From Paracentrotus lividus (Eukaryota > Echinodermata > Echinoidea > Camarodonta > Echinidae): a stretch of DNA of 64,000 nt. Under the pieces are notes generated by a model. It had not been told where the DNA came from. It was given only the letters and a program-made list of their open reading frames with translations, and did not search any database. The translations under genes were made by a program, and so were the position numbers. This document shows positions 49,007-58,759 of this stretch, piece by piece; positions within the stretch are counted from its first letter, which is position 1; every line of letters starts with the position of its first letter. Where the stretch lies: the NCBI GenBank assembly GCA_940671915.1, contig CALNVZ010003432.1, positions 12,369,085-12,433,084 of the forward strand. The letters are read 5' to 3'.

Positions 49007-51148
49007 TGGGCAGGGGTATGTCTTAAAACAAATCCAATTGGATTGGGGTGTCAGTCTTTCTGGTTGCCACCTTATACCCACACGTACTGTACACAGAACC
49101 TCTCCTGATTATTTTATAATGATGTTTGGGCCTCCCTGTAGGCATGCCATTCGAGACACACCAAGATCATTGACATTGATATAGGTTGCTACTGAATTCC
49201 CTTTCAAAACCTGACAGACTCGAGATGGTATCAGGTTTACTCTTGGTGTATGGTAGCTGGTGTTTTGTCTAATGAGTAGATGCCTGACCTTAACCTTAAA
49301 GATAGACAGTACACCATGCAGTAAACATTTGCTACATGTATCACAAACAATAATGTGGAATGGTGTTTGTAAGCACAATCAAACGTTACCAACAACGATC
49401 TTTGACCACTGCCCCTAATTTCGGATTAGCTACAACGTTATGCACCTTAATCATTCGGAAAATTTCTAACCGTTTGGTACACATTTACCATACTTTACCC
49501 GCGTTGAGAGCTCACAGTAAATATGCGCATTTTTGTGAAAAGATAGACAGTACACCATGCAGTAAACATTTGCTACATGTATCACAAACAATAATGAGGA
49601 ATGTTGTTTGTAAGCACAATCAAATGATACCAACAACGATCTTTGACCACTGCTCACGGTAGTGGACGCAGACCGGAGTCACACAATGAACTTACCGGGC
49701 CCATGCGTAAACATAATGGAGCCGCTTTTGCTCCCAAACAATTGGGCCCCCGAAATGCATTCAATTCGATTTTCTTGGATCCGCGCCTGGCTCCTAATTT
49801 CGGCCTAGCTACAACTTTATGCACCTTAATCTTCGGAAAAATTCTAACCGTCTGGTACACATTTACCATACTTTACCCGCGTTGAGAGCGTCACAGTAAA
49901 TATGCGCATTTTTGTGAAACGTAATTAATGGATTGAAATCATTCCCCACTCTAATCGTTATTTCGGTTTATGTGCCGACATGTTTGATCTAAAATCATTT
50001 TAGAATTTCTGTTTGACTTCGTTCATATCGTTATCTAAAATATCTCAAAATATAATCATGATGATGGATCATGAATTATGTGGTAGGCCTAAACACAATT
50101 ATCCATCTTAATGGTTACATCACCCAGGAAAGAAGTCTGATGATAGAAAGGTGAATTATCTCATCTTCTTCTGTCTTTAAAAAATATCATGTATTGACAA
50201 GAAGAACATCATATTTATAACAAACACAACGACAACGATAAACAAACATATTTGGGACAATTAATAACTGTTTAACTCCTACAATTTCTCTTTAGAAACC
50301 CTAGTTGTCGAATCTTTCTTGAAAAAAAAGAGAAGAATTATATACATTACCACGACCCCTGACACCCTCACCTATTGTGTTAGTACTGTCGTAGCGAAAA
50401 ACATGGAGCCATAGAAATTCCAGCTGGAAAGTGGGTTCTCATTCGTTTCTACTACAATGACCCCAAGTTCTTCCTCGTAAATTCCAGAAAGTTATAGTCA
50501 TGTTCTCCAATGAGTCTCGTCTATTTCTACCATGCTATTATGTCTTTGATATTTTGAAGAAACACGTTTCTTTGAGAAATCGATCCAGGCGAATGTTCTC
50601 TGCCTTTCGTTCCTCTTCTGGAGCCTCGAGTCGTTGGAATACAGCAGCACCCATACAGGTATAAGCAGATGAGAAATATGATTAGACCTCCATTCGTTAA
50701 ACAATGATGGAGAACAATACGAAGCATTGAAGGTTCTTGGGTTTTTCTTCTTCTTCATCATACTCTTCCTCCTCCTCGTCTACCCTCCTCCACCACCTCC
50801 GCCTTCTTCACTCTCAACCTAGGCGGTTGTTCGACCACCGTGGAAGCGTATACTGGGGGACATTTTCCACCGGGAAACTGTTCCTAGACGTAGGTGGTGG
50901 TTGTTTCGACCCCTTTGTCAAGGTGATAATCAGGGAGATCGTCGACGGGAAACTGTTTCTCGACCTAGCTGGTGGTTGCTCGACTCCTTATCAACGTGGT
51001 AATCGGGGAGATCGTCGACGGGGAAACTGTTGTGAGATGGAGGTGGTGGGTATTCAACCCCCTTATCAATTTGATAATCGGGGAGGTCTTCCAACGGAAA
51101 GCTGTTCCTTACGTTGTAGTCCCCATTGTATAATGTGTAGCTCCACAA
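41826..51148 (-). CDS. Two-pore-domain potassium (K2P) channel, gene 2
   Basis: Paralogue of the gene at 19313-26185, on the same strand. Two coding exons are visible: a 3' exon (41826-42529) that is intact, and a 5' exon (50372-51148) whose coding sense is split by several single-base frame slips. Together they cover an N-terminal extension with peptide repeats, SMLRIVLHHCLTNGG, TM1 (TCMGAAVFQRLE), the cap, WNFYGSMFFATTVLT, the first filter GYGNIAP, TM2, a long loop, TM3, TTIGFGD and TM4. The intron falls in the first Gly codon of GYG, exactly as in gene 1. The 5' exon is either a local sequence-quality problem or decay. If decayed, the gene cannot make a full channel; family membership is not in doubt. 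Confidence 0.85.
43890..43948 (+). repeat. (GA)n microsatellite
   Basis: Near-continuous GA with a few AA or TA interruptions. Confidence 0.9.
44607..44954 (+). repeat. Two-copy tandem duplication (~175 bp)
   Basis: Copies 44607-44778 and 44779-44954 share ATGTCAGGAGTAGGATTTAG, GGACGTGCAGTCATGTATC and ACTACTCCATCATCTCC with few differences, indicating a fairly recent event. Confidence 0.9.
45166..45304 (+). mobile_element. Palindromic MITE, family A, copy 4 (best preserved)
   Basis: 139 bp, opening GGGGGGCATTTCATCAAAGG and closing with the inverse; interior matches copy 1. Generates a spurious open frame. Confidence 0.9.
46634..46802. mobile_element. Palindromic MITE, family K
   Basis: GGTGGTGTTTCACCAAGTCG and the inverse at the right end (ACTTGGTGAAACACCACC) enclose mirrored GTTACGAATGAC / CGTAACTTACG blocks. 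A decayed relative spans about 48340-48677 (ACGACTTGGTGAAACC). Confidence 0.85.
47823..48326 (+). repeat. Three-copy tandem repeat (~175 bp)
   Basis: Units at about 47823-47990, 47991-48170 and 48171-48326 share TAATTGGAATTTGAGGTCTC, GATGGAAGATATGCA, CATCATCTTAATAA and TAGATGTTGACATATTCAT. Confidence 0.9.
48960..49005 (+). repeat. Poly-T run
   Basis: About 45 consecutive T residues. Confidence 0.9.
49298..49921 (+). repeat. Tandem duplication with an insertion in copy 2
   Basis: Copy 1 49298-49539, copy 2 49540-49921; shared blocks include GATAGACAGTACACCATGCA, ACCAACAACGATCTTTGACC and TACTTTACCCGCGTTGAGAG. Copy 2 is split by about 140 bp of GC-richer DNA (49655-49794) absent from copy 1. 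Confidence 0.88.
50372..51148 (-). pseudogene. K2P gene 2, 5' coding exon with multiple frame slips
   Basis: Homology to gene 1 exons 1 and 2 is continuous but hops between frames. ATG at 51148 (MWSYTLYNGDYN) opens four copies of an NSFPVxDLPDYxxDKGVE repeat. An acidic EEEEEYDEEEE stretch follows in one frame, EPSMLRIVLHHCLTNGG in another, TCMGAAVFQRLEAPEEERKA back in the first, then KYQRHNSMVEIDETHW, a stop-containing patch, YEEELGVIVVE and WNFYGSMFFATTVLT. The end reads ATAG|GTGAGG, with one base missing relative to TTIG. No intron separates the parts homologous to gene 1 exons 1 and 2. Strong residue conservation on both sides of each slip argues for recent damage or sequencing error. Confidence 0.75.
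50866..51115 (-). repeat. ~74-bp tandem repeat inside K2P gene 2 5' exon
   Basis: Four units marked on the plus strand by CGGGAAACTGTTCCT (50866 region), GTCGACGGGAAACTGTTTCT (50941), GTCGACGGGGAAACTGTTG (51014) and AACGGAAAGCTGTTCC (about 51090). Spacings of 73-75 nt. On the minus strand each encodes a version of NSFPVDDLPDYHxDKGVE. Confidence 0.85.
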
Positions 51149-52403
51149 TCGTTTAGGAGCACAAATTATCTTGAATAGGTAGTGGCAAAAATCACGACAC
51201 CTAATACCCTACAAGCTATTTGTTTCAACCCCAAACCCACGAACACCTCAAAACAAACGAGGAGGCGCACATCCCTCCAAAATGCTTGTGATTGAGAGCT
51301 ATCTCAATAAGATTGCATTATATAATACAAATCACAACGTAACGATAACAAAATCTACAGGAGTGTACGACAACAGAATCTTTCGATCTGCTATTGGATC
51401 CTTTCTGTTTTCATGTAACCACGCACGTATAAGCACAAAGCAACGACCATGCTAGATAAAACATATCATTCAACTGAAGATTTACGACTCGCTCTCAACA
51501 CTGCTTTTGTTGACATGTGCGAACATTTTTCCGCCAAGTATCCGAACTATAGCTGTCGTCTGATCCAGCGTAATTGCAGCGATGCGGGAGCGGGAACATG
51601 TAAGTCAAGATCACTATCAGACTGCGATGTAGCTTCTCGAAGCTTATTACTTTCCCCAAGTACTGATTGATGTCTACATGAAGACTTTGAGATTATGGCA
51701 ACTCCGCAATTGGAAGAAATTATTCAAGCGGCACAGGTATACTGCCTTTGTTTATGATTTCTGGTTGACAGACTGCACACTTCCGAGAGCGATACCGGGC
51801 GAGAGACAAAATATCCGGTCACTTTGGCTTTATAGCAGACAGTTTTAGCTTATTACGATCCAAGGTGATTAGTAGGGAAGAATGTGTTGAGAATTATAAG
51901 CACGTAATAATCATTAGTCAAGAAGTACAGATCATTCTGCGATAACTCATCACTTGAACATGTACATCTGTGCTTGAATATAGGCTGCTTGCCCAGACGA
52001 GACTGTATTGTGATACGACTGGACCCGCTTATTCAGTTCCCTGGTATCTGGAATGTAATTACGAACACCGTTGACAATGTATGGGACTGGGGAGAGCAAG
52101 GGAGGGTGTAAGCACTCATAAAATGTCACAGTTCGTAGCCTCCAAAGCACCGCAACTAAGTAGGCAAAGAGGGATAGCTAAGGGCTTGTCTGCCGTTAAC
52201 TCAACCTATCGTCATATATCTTAATAACATTATTGATATCATAACTGACATTAGTAGCTGTCAGACTGAAACATTCCAATATTCCAATTAATCGCGCGAA
52301 GAGAATGTGAATACGATTACCCTGTGGTAGATTTATTCATTCGTTGAACTATCCTCACAACATCCCAACTTTTTATGTGATTATGGTGCAAGTTCACTTT
52401 GTA

Positions 52404-52935
52404 TACTGCAAAACACTGGTGTTAATATCTAACACTTGACTGGTAATTAAAACGGTGGTGTCAGATTTAGGTAAAAAATATCGATACAAATCTTTCTAGT
52501 ACCATTTGCAGGTTCATACAAAATATACAACAAACAAACGTTTGTTAAACCTTTTTTTTTTCTTCAGATGATAGAATCAATCAACTCCCTGGGGTAAGAT
52601 AAAAGTACATCTACACCAGATTTAGGTAACAAAATATCGATAGAAAATCTCTTGTGCAGGTTCATACAAAATCTAAAACAAAACAAACGTTTGTTAAACC
52701 TTTTTTTTTTCAGATGATAGAATCAATCAACTCCCTGGGGTAAGATGAAAGTACATCTACACCAGCCGGTATCAGATGAGAATTAACACCATGTAAAAAT
52801 TTTAAATTGACATCAACATGTGGTGCATCGAGCAGCATGTTTAACACCAAAGGGGGTGTTAATTGGATGCCATATAGAATCTGGGGTGGTGTTATATTTA
52901 TGTGGTGTTAAATTCAACATCCGGTTTTTGCAGTG
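52404..52935. mobile_element. MITE with ACTGCAAAA ends containing an internal duplication
   Basis: Left ACTGCAAAACACTGGTGTTA and right GTGTTAAA...TTTTTGCAGTG are inverted; GGTGTTA/TAACACC blocks recur inside. Contains a two-copy tandem repeat at 52462-52765. Confidence 0.65.
52462..52765 (+). repeat. Two-copy tandem duplication (~150 bp)
   Basis: Copies 52462-52616 and 52617-52765 share CAGATTTAGGTAA, AAACAAACGTTTGTTAAACC, CAGATGATAGAATCAATCAA and AAGTACATCTACACCAG. Confidence 0.92.
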
Positions 52936-53179
52936 TGTGTACTTCTACTATTGCTGGCGACAGATCATGTAAACTAGCATAAACACTACAGTCACTATAT
53001 GGATTTTTCAAATTTGCACCCACACATTGGAATATCTTATATTCTTAAACTTAACCTTACACACCATAGTCCTAATCTAAAAACGACTTGTGTAGATATG
53101 TATATAGCCAAGGTATATTTTGCACTGTGCAGGCTTCTTGTAGGGTGCACTATTTTTAGATTCTAAGTGGGGCCCGAAT

Positions 53180-53255
53180 TTTAAAGATGGACATCTTTTA
53201 TTTTATTTATTTATCTATTTATTTATTTATTTATTATTATTATTGTAGGTTTTCC
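53180..53255 (+). repeat. TTTA/TTA low-complexity tract
   Basis: Runs of TTTATTTA and TTATTA; a similar tract lies at 53680-53770. Confidence 0.8.
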
Positions 53256-55024
53256 GCGGTCAATTTAATTGTTTTGTCAATCAATTGCATATTAGAGGCA
53301 TTCATTTCGGAAAAAACGCTGATTATCGAAATGTTGCCAGTCAAAATCGTATTCAATCATCAGATTAACGATTGTTGTGATCGCTTCGTATAAATTTGCG
53401 CATTCTACTTCACAAAATAACATATACATTGCGGCAATAGCTATTCAAATTTGTCTTCATCCTGTCGACATTACATTCCGTATACTGAAATTCACATTAA
53501 TTTGAATGCACATATAATGAAATTAAATGCCCCGAATTTGAACTTTGCAACCGTTACTTTATTTGGGTGAACACGAAATTGTTGACTAAAGTCAGTGTGG
53601 TCGCATCAAACACACGAATTTGAATACACATTAAATGAAACAAATGATAAATGTATTAAATTGGCCGGAAAACCACATTATTATTATTATTATGATTATT
53701 TTTTATTATTATTGTTTATTTATTTATATTCATTTATTTATTTATCTCTTTTTTTTTTTTTTTTTGTTGGGGGGGGGGTGTAAATCTCGATTTCTTTGGT
53801 CGTAATATTATAACATTTATGCACGCCATAAAGTATCTTAATAACCCCAGACTTATAAACGCGATTTCAATGGAAATAACATTAACAACTCGATACATAA
53901 GCCCACGCATACGAGAATAATCGATGCAAATACTTTTTTTTTTAAATCTTTACCTTCATAATAGCAACATAATGATTGATTTTGTTCTTTAATATGAACA
54001 CCACTCGCCGTTCACATCAGTATACAAGACGAGGTTGGATACTTAGTCGTTGGTAAAGAACTTTGCCTCCAAATATTTTCGCGGAAAAGACCTTGTTTAC
54101 TCCGATCCCAGTCTTTAATCGATTGATAGGTTAAAGATTGAGACAGGTCCATCGATCCTACTCATCTAAAGGTCACGTGCGCTAATCAATGACATGGATA
54201 ATTCACTTAAAGAAGCATGAATATTGCATCGGCTAGGAGGCGATTCTACTCTTCCCTCTTCTTCTCTGCACAGTTCAAGACATTTTCAAAATGAATTGAA
54301 TGGATGGCCATTTACCACGGAGGATCTAAGCTTAATAGCTGAAACAGCTGATGTTTGTTGTTGTTTTTTTCACTTGTAGTGGAAATTTTTAGCTTTTTCT
54401 AAATATTTTGAAAACTCATTTATTTTTAAGAGAGAGTACGTTCCTTATTGCCATTAATAAAAGGTTGTGGTAACGTTCTTTTTTAATTATGCCCTTCTTA
54501 AAATAGTTTTTCAGTTACCTCCTATTTGTTTAACATCTACGTGTATAATAAAACATGATGGTTCAAATAAAAGTAGATAGACGAAAAATTGCAATTTTAT
54601 GTGAAATACAATATTGTTTTTGTCTATGTAATTGAGTGTGACATGAGGTATGTAATATTTACCGTAATACATTATTGTTATGATATGGTTTTATTATTCT
54701 ACTCTATTTAGGGTTGGTCTACTTACATCTTCATGTACCGTATACATAATACCATTAAAGATGTAAGACATAGCACATGTAATGTTATCGATGAGGTATG
54801 ACATATTAATGATAGGCACGTACTCTTTAAACATTAATATCTAACGGGCAAGAAGACATCTGGAGAAATGATGCTCGTTGAATATTTTCATGTTGTCATC
54901 TTTAATTAGATGTAACTGTTTTTATTTACTATCTGACACTGACATGAAGTGTATAAAACATTCTCTGCTTAGTATACCACGCCTTTCCGATTGCGTGTTT
55001 CATAGGAAGCTTTAAAGTCCTTAC

Positions 55025-55360
55025 ATTCCAGATCACAAGTACTTTCGACCTTAATGTGGTATCTCTCTTCGCGGAGACCGACGCCGAAACTCGGACACTC
55101 GCACCTCTCCGGGTTTTTTTTTTTCTGTCGCGAGACGTTCGGATGTCTCTGAGATGTCTCCGCGACGGGGGAAACGAAATCATAAATACAGTAATTTTAT
55201 AAATTTTCGATTTTCCTGCGACTCATTGAGATGTCGGCTGGACTCATGGGATGTTGTGTGAGACTCAAGACTCGTCAGGAGACGTCTCCGGAACGTCTTG
55301 GAAAGTTCTTGAAACCGTCTCAAATCCGTCTCACACCCATCCCAACTAGTGCCAAACGCA
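55025..55360. other. GC-rich islet with GTCTC/GAGAC motifs
   Basis: Base composition differs from the surroundings. GAGAC and GTCTC recur on both strands, including GAGATGTCTCCGCGACGG and GGAGACGTCTCCGGAACG. No terminal repeats or convincing open frame found; an unrecognised transposon is possible. Confidence 0.4.
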
Positions 55361-55924
55361 TATCATGGCAAATGAAATCCATCACTATTTGTATTTCTCA
55401 CAGTTACCCACTGACTTTCGAATCCTTGCCTTCGTCTTTTTAAATATTATTGTTCTCATCTGAATTTCCTTATCATTCCTTCCCTTTTTCTAACCCCTCC
55501 ATCATTAAAAAAAAATAAGATATTTATGAGATATACTTCTGAAAAGAATCTCTGTGTATATATATATTAATCCGTGTTAGGTAAAATGAAACATCTTTAT
55601 TTATACGATTTCTATATCTTGTTCTTTTTTTAATATAATGAGTGTATACTCGACATTGTAAATATCTCGTATATAATTATAATGTAATGTGTAAATAAAT
55701 ATATGGTATATACCTGTAGACAAAAAATATATATAATGAGCAGATTTCTTGTTTTATTTAAACATTTCTCGGCGCCAAAACATGAACTTATTTGACAAAA
55801 ATAATTCATATATTATTTAAAAAATTATCATTCATAATTATTAAAAATAAATAATTTATTTTATCGATACCAAACATGAAGAGTCTCCTAATATGTGCAC
55901 AGGCTCACTTTTACAATGTTCATA

Positions 55925-56362
55925 TAAAATCTGTGTTAAAAAAAATGGTACAGTAGGGGGAAAAAAATGTTTAGGTATGAAATCTTCTCAATGAAATGTG
56001 TGAATTGTGGTACCAACTTAAAGCCAAAATATTCTTCTTGTCTGATCGCGGCTTTGTTATGTATAATTTTCTTTTGTAAAACAACAGTTATGCTAAAATT
56101 TTGGAGCGGCGATGAGCTATCGAAATTAGACGCATCTATTGTTTCGGTGCTCTGAATTCATGGCTGTTGTGTGCGAAACCCATAGAAAAAGCATGCGCAA
56201 AGTACTAAGATAATTTTCTTGTTATAGAAAACTGGTCATATCTCAAGATTCAGAACAAATGTGATGAAAAATTGCAGAAGAAAGCCAGATTTTCCTACTT
56301 TATGAAATATAAAACATTTTTAAGGATGTGATTAATTTTCATACAAGAAAAATATTTTCCAC
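55925..56362. mobile_element. MITE, family B, copy 4, left part (interrupted)
   Basis: Begins near ATCTGTGTTAAAAAAAATGG and carries the family B interior (TTTAGGTATGAAATCTTCTC, AGAAAACTGGTCATATCTC, TTTCCTACTTTATGAAA). Cut at 56362 by another element; its right end resumes at 57313. Confidence 0.8.
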
Positions 56363-57312
56363 TAGGGGAGAGTGGGGTTAGTTGGAACCGGGGTGTTGAA
56401 ACATTGTAATTTTCTTTAAACGCTATAAATACATATTTATGCAAATCTACCCTCAGGTTGTTGCTATTAGTAATGCCATCCACCACATTTTAGACAGCAC
56501 ACATGAAGTTAGAAAGCAATGGTTTTTTTTCTTCCACTTCTGAGTAAATTTTGTCATTTTACAAATGTTTTATATCTCAGAGCAAGATCAATAAATTAAG
56601 TTGGCCAGTTTTTGAGTTACAAACAGTGTAATAACAGCTACAAAATAAGTGTAAATAAATGGCATGTTGTAGTCCGTCTTTTGTGCTGTAAGCTTACAAA
56701 TGTCAAATGGGCCTCTTGGGGTTAGTTGGAACTTTTGAACGGGCCCAGTTGAGAACATGTATAAGTAAATAGGTTTTCAGCTGAATAAAAAAATAAATCA
56801 TATAATTCAGTGAGTGTTCCGAAATATTCCTATACATGTATATTAGTGCATTGGACAATAGGGTTAAACAAAATGATATTGCAGAATGCTACTTCACTGA
56901 CTTCAGAATATTTGTATGTGAGTAATGCTATCAAGTGTAATTAAACATGAAGTAAGAAAAAAAAATTGAACACCAATTCTTTAATATTTTAATTAGAATA
57001 AATAAAGCAATAAGCTGAACCCACGCAATAATGTTGTAGGTAGTTTAAATATAATTCTAAAGATACCATGCACAATGTTTAAATTTACCCCATACCATGT
57101 TTCAACTGCCCTGTGTGGGGTTAGTTGGAACACTTGACAGGGTCTTGTTGAAGATGGATTTTTCCGGAACATCACTAGTTTAAGAATTTTATGGGTACAT
57201 TTGTAGCATTACAGATATACACTCCAGCTGATTGTTTATTGTTTCTTGAATAATCCACTTTGTGTTTACGGCCATTTTTGTGAAATTGTTCCATATAACC
57301 CGCTCTCCCCTA
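56363..57312. mobile_element. TAGGGGAGAGTGGG-ended element inserted in family B copy 4
   Basis: Terminal inverted repeats TAGGGGAGAGTGGG and CCCGCTCTCCCCTA, with GGGGTTAGTTGGAAC present three times inside (about 56375, 56718 and 57118). 950 bp, non-coding; TA on both sides. Confidence 0.82.
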
Positions 57313-57334
57313 CATTTATATTGACACGACTGTA
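57313..57334. mobile_element. MITE, family B, copy 4, right end
   Basis: ATTTATATTGACACGACTGT, ending in TA, matches the right terminus of copies 1-3 (TTTGACACAGACTGTA). Confidence 0.75.
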
Positions 57335-57655
57335 TATTCACATTTGCTGGCACGTTTAATATACCGACCTTGATACCCATTAAAACTTTATAATGATACT
57401 AATCTCCTGATTGCATGTCTGTGTTGTCAAGACTTCGTGTACAGTAGGGGCATTATTTTTTATACCTGCGTCCTCTAAAAAGTAGCAAACTCTACACGGA
57501 CGAACCATTTAATTGTTTACCAGCTATCATCTAAAAGTTTTCAAAAGTTATACAATATAATTGTGTTGAACAAAGAAGGACGCTGACCAGAATAATGATA
57601 TTTAAAAATGATAGATAAATAACGTTAATGGGTTTCAGGGACGAATGTCAGAGTT

Positions 57656-57725
57656 GGTTTCTATAGCCAGCTGGTAGAGCGCATGTCTAGTAGCAGAGGT
57701 TCAGGTTTGAATCCGATGGAACCCA
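57656..57725 (+). pseudogene. tRNA-like sequence with A and B boxes
   Basis: TAGCCAGCTGGTAGAGCGC resembles a tRNA D-arm/A box and GGTTTGAATCC a B box. GGTTTC at the start can pair with GGAACC near the end, and a T7 run (57727-57733) follows like a pol III terminator. The anticodon stem does not pair well and no anticodon is assigned, so this is a decayed tRNA or the head of a tRNA-derived SINE. Confidence 0.4.
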
Positions 57726-58045
57726 CTTTTTTTCCAGACAATAATATTGTGGTTGATCCACTTTTGTGAATTTTTTCCTCGATAGGTGTCTATACAAGTA
57801 TGATACATGGGATGAACAATAATTCGACCATATTCGTTTCTTTAATATGAGGTTGTCCTTTCTACATTATTTGTTTGTTTTGTTTTTGTTTGTTTTTGAA
57901 ACGCACTGTATAATGATTTTGGAATAGGATGATCCATCTTATCTCTGTTGCTCTCTAGACCAGCATGCAAATATGTATGTTTATTAAAGCATGTGTTAGC
58001 TCATGTGGTCTTTTAAATCCTTGTGTACATTTCAACCATGGATTG

Positions 58046-58335
58046 TCGGCATACTTCTTGAGTCAAATGCATGTTAGTTGTTAGTACAGATGAGGGCGCC
58101 ACATGCATAGTACAATCTTAAGGTCTGTCCAACAGGAAGTAATCGTTGTGGCGAGAATGGCGACAATCTATGATAACACTTTGTCGGAATATTCTCGAGT
58201 CATACTAAAACACACAGTTGTTAGTCACAACAAATGAGGGCGCTTCAGTAATCATGGAATCTATAGAGGGCCTGTCTACAGGAAACGATTTGTTTGTGGC
58301 GAAACTGGCGTCTGTCTATGATAACACTTTGTCAA
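58046..58335 (+). repeat. Two-copy imperfect tandem duplication (~147 bp)
   Basis: Copies start at 58046 and 58193 and share AATGAGGGCGC-like blocks, CAGGAA, GTTTGTGGCGA-like blocks and CTATGATAACACTTTGTC. Confidence 0.75.
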
Positions 58336-58759
58336 AAAAAAAGAATCAGGCTATACGATTATAGGTGTCATGGTTTTTATTGTTGTTTAACCTCGTTGAC
58401 TTTCAGCGGCAAACGGACTGCGGCCTTTTAGCACAAGTCGACAATTTCATAACTAACAGGCGATAGGCTCTGCGCCTGGTGGCGACAGCCAATCCGCCGG
58501 TGTGCGAACAGCGATCAACCTGTGGGGCGTCCTATAGAGTATTAGAGATATAATTTTGAGAGTATGGGTGGAATTGGAGATGATGATTTCGCATCAAACC
58601 AATGATAGAGTCACTGCGTAAAGCGTTTGATTATAGTTGATCATCGTATTCTTTTAAAAATTACACAAAATTGGGATTAATGGTGTGATGCATAATGTTT
58701 TTTTCATTATGTTACAGACGCCAAATGTTATACTCCATAATAACGTTACTTCAACAAAA

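Larger units (their letters stand above)
42530..50371. other. K2P gene 2 intron
   Basis: A 7.8-kb intron interrupting the first GYG codon. It holds a GA microsatellite (43890-43948), duplications at 44607-44954, 47823-48326 and 49298-49921, MITEs at 45166-45304 and 46634-46802, and a poly-T at 48960-49005. No coding exon recognised. Confidence 0.7.

Noticed and set aside
50737..51156. 139-codon plus-strand open frame
   Set aside because: Antisense shadow of the K2P gene 2 repeat region; the minus-strand sense has clear homology to gene 1.
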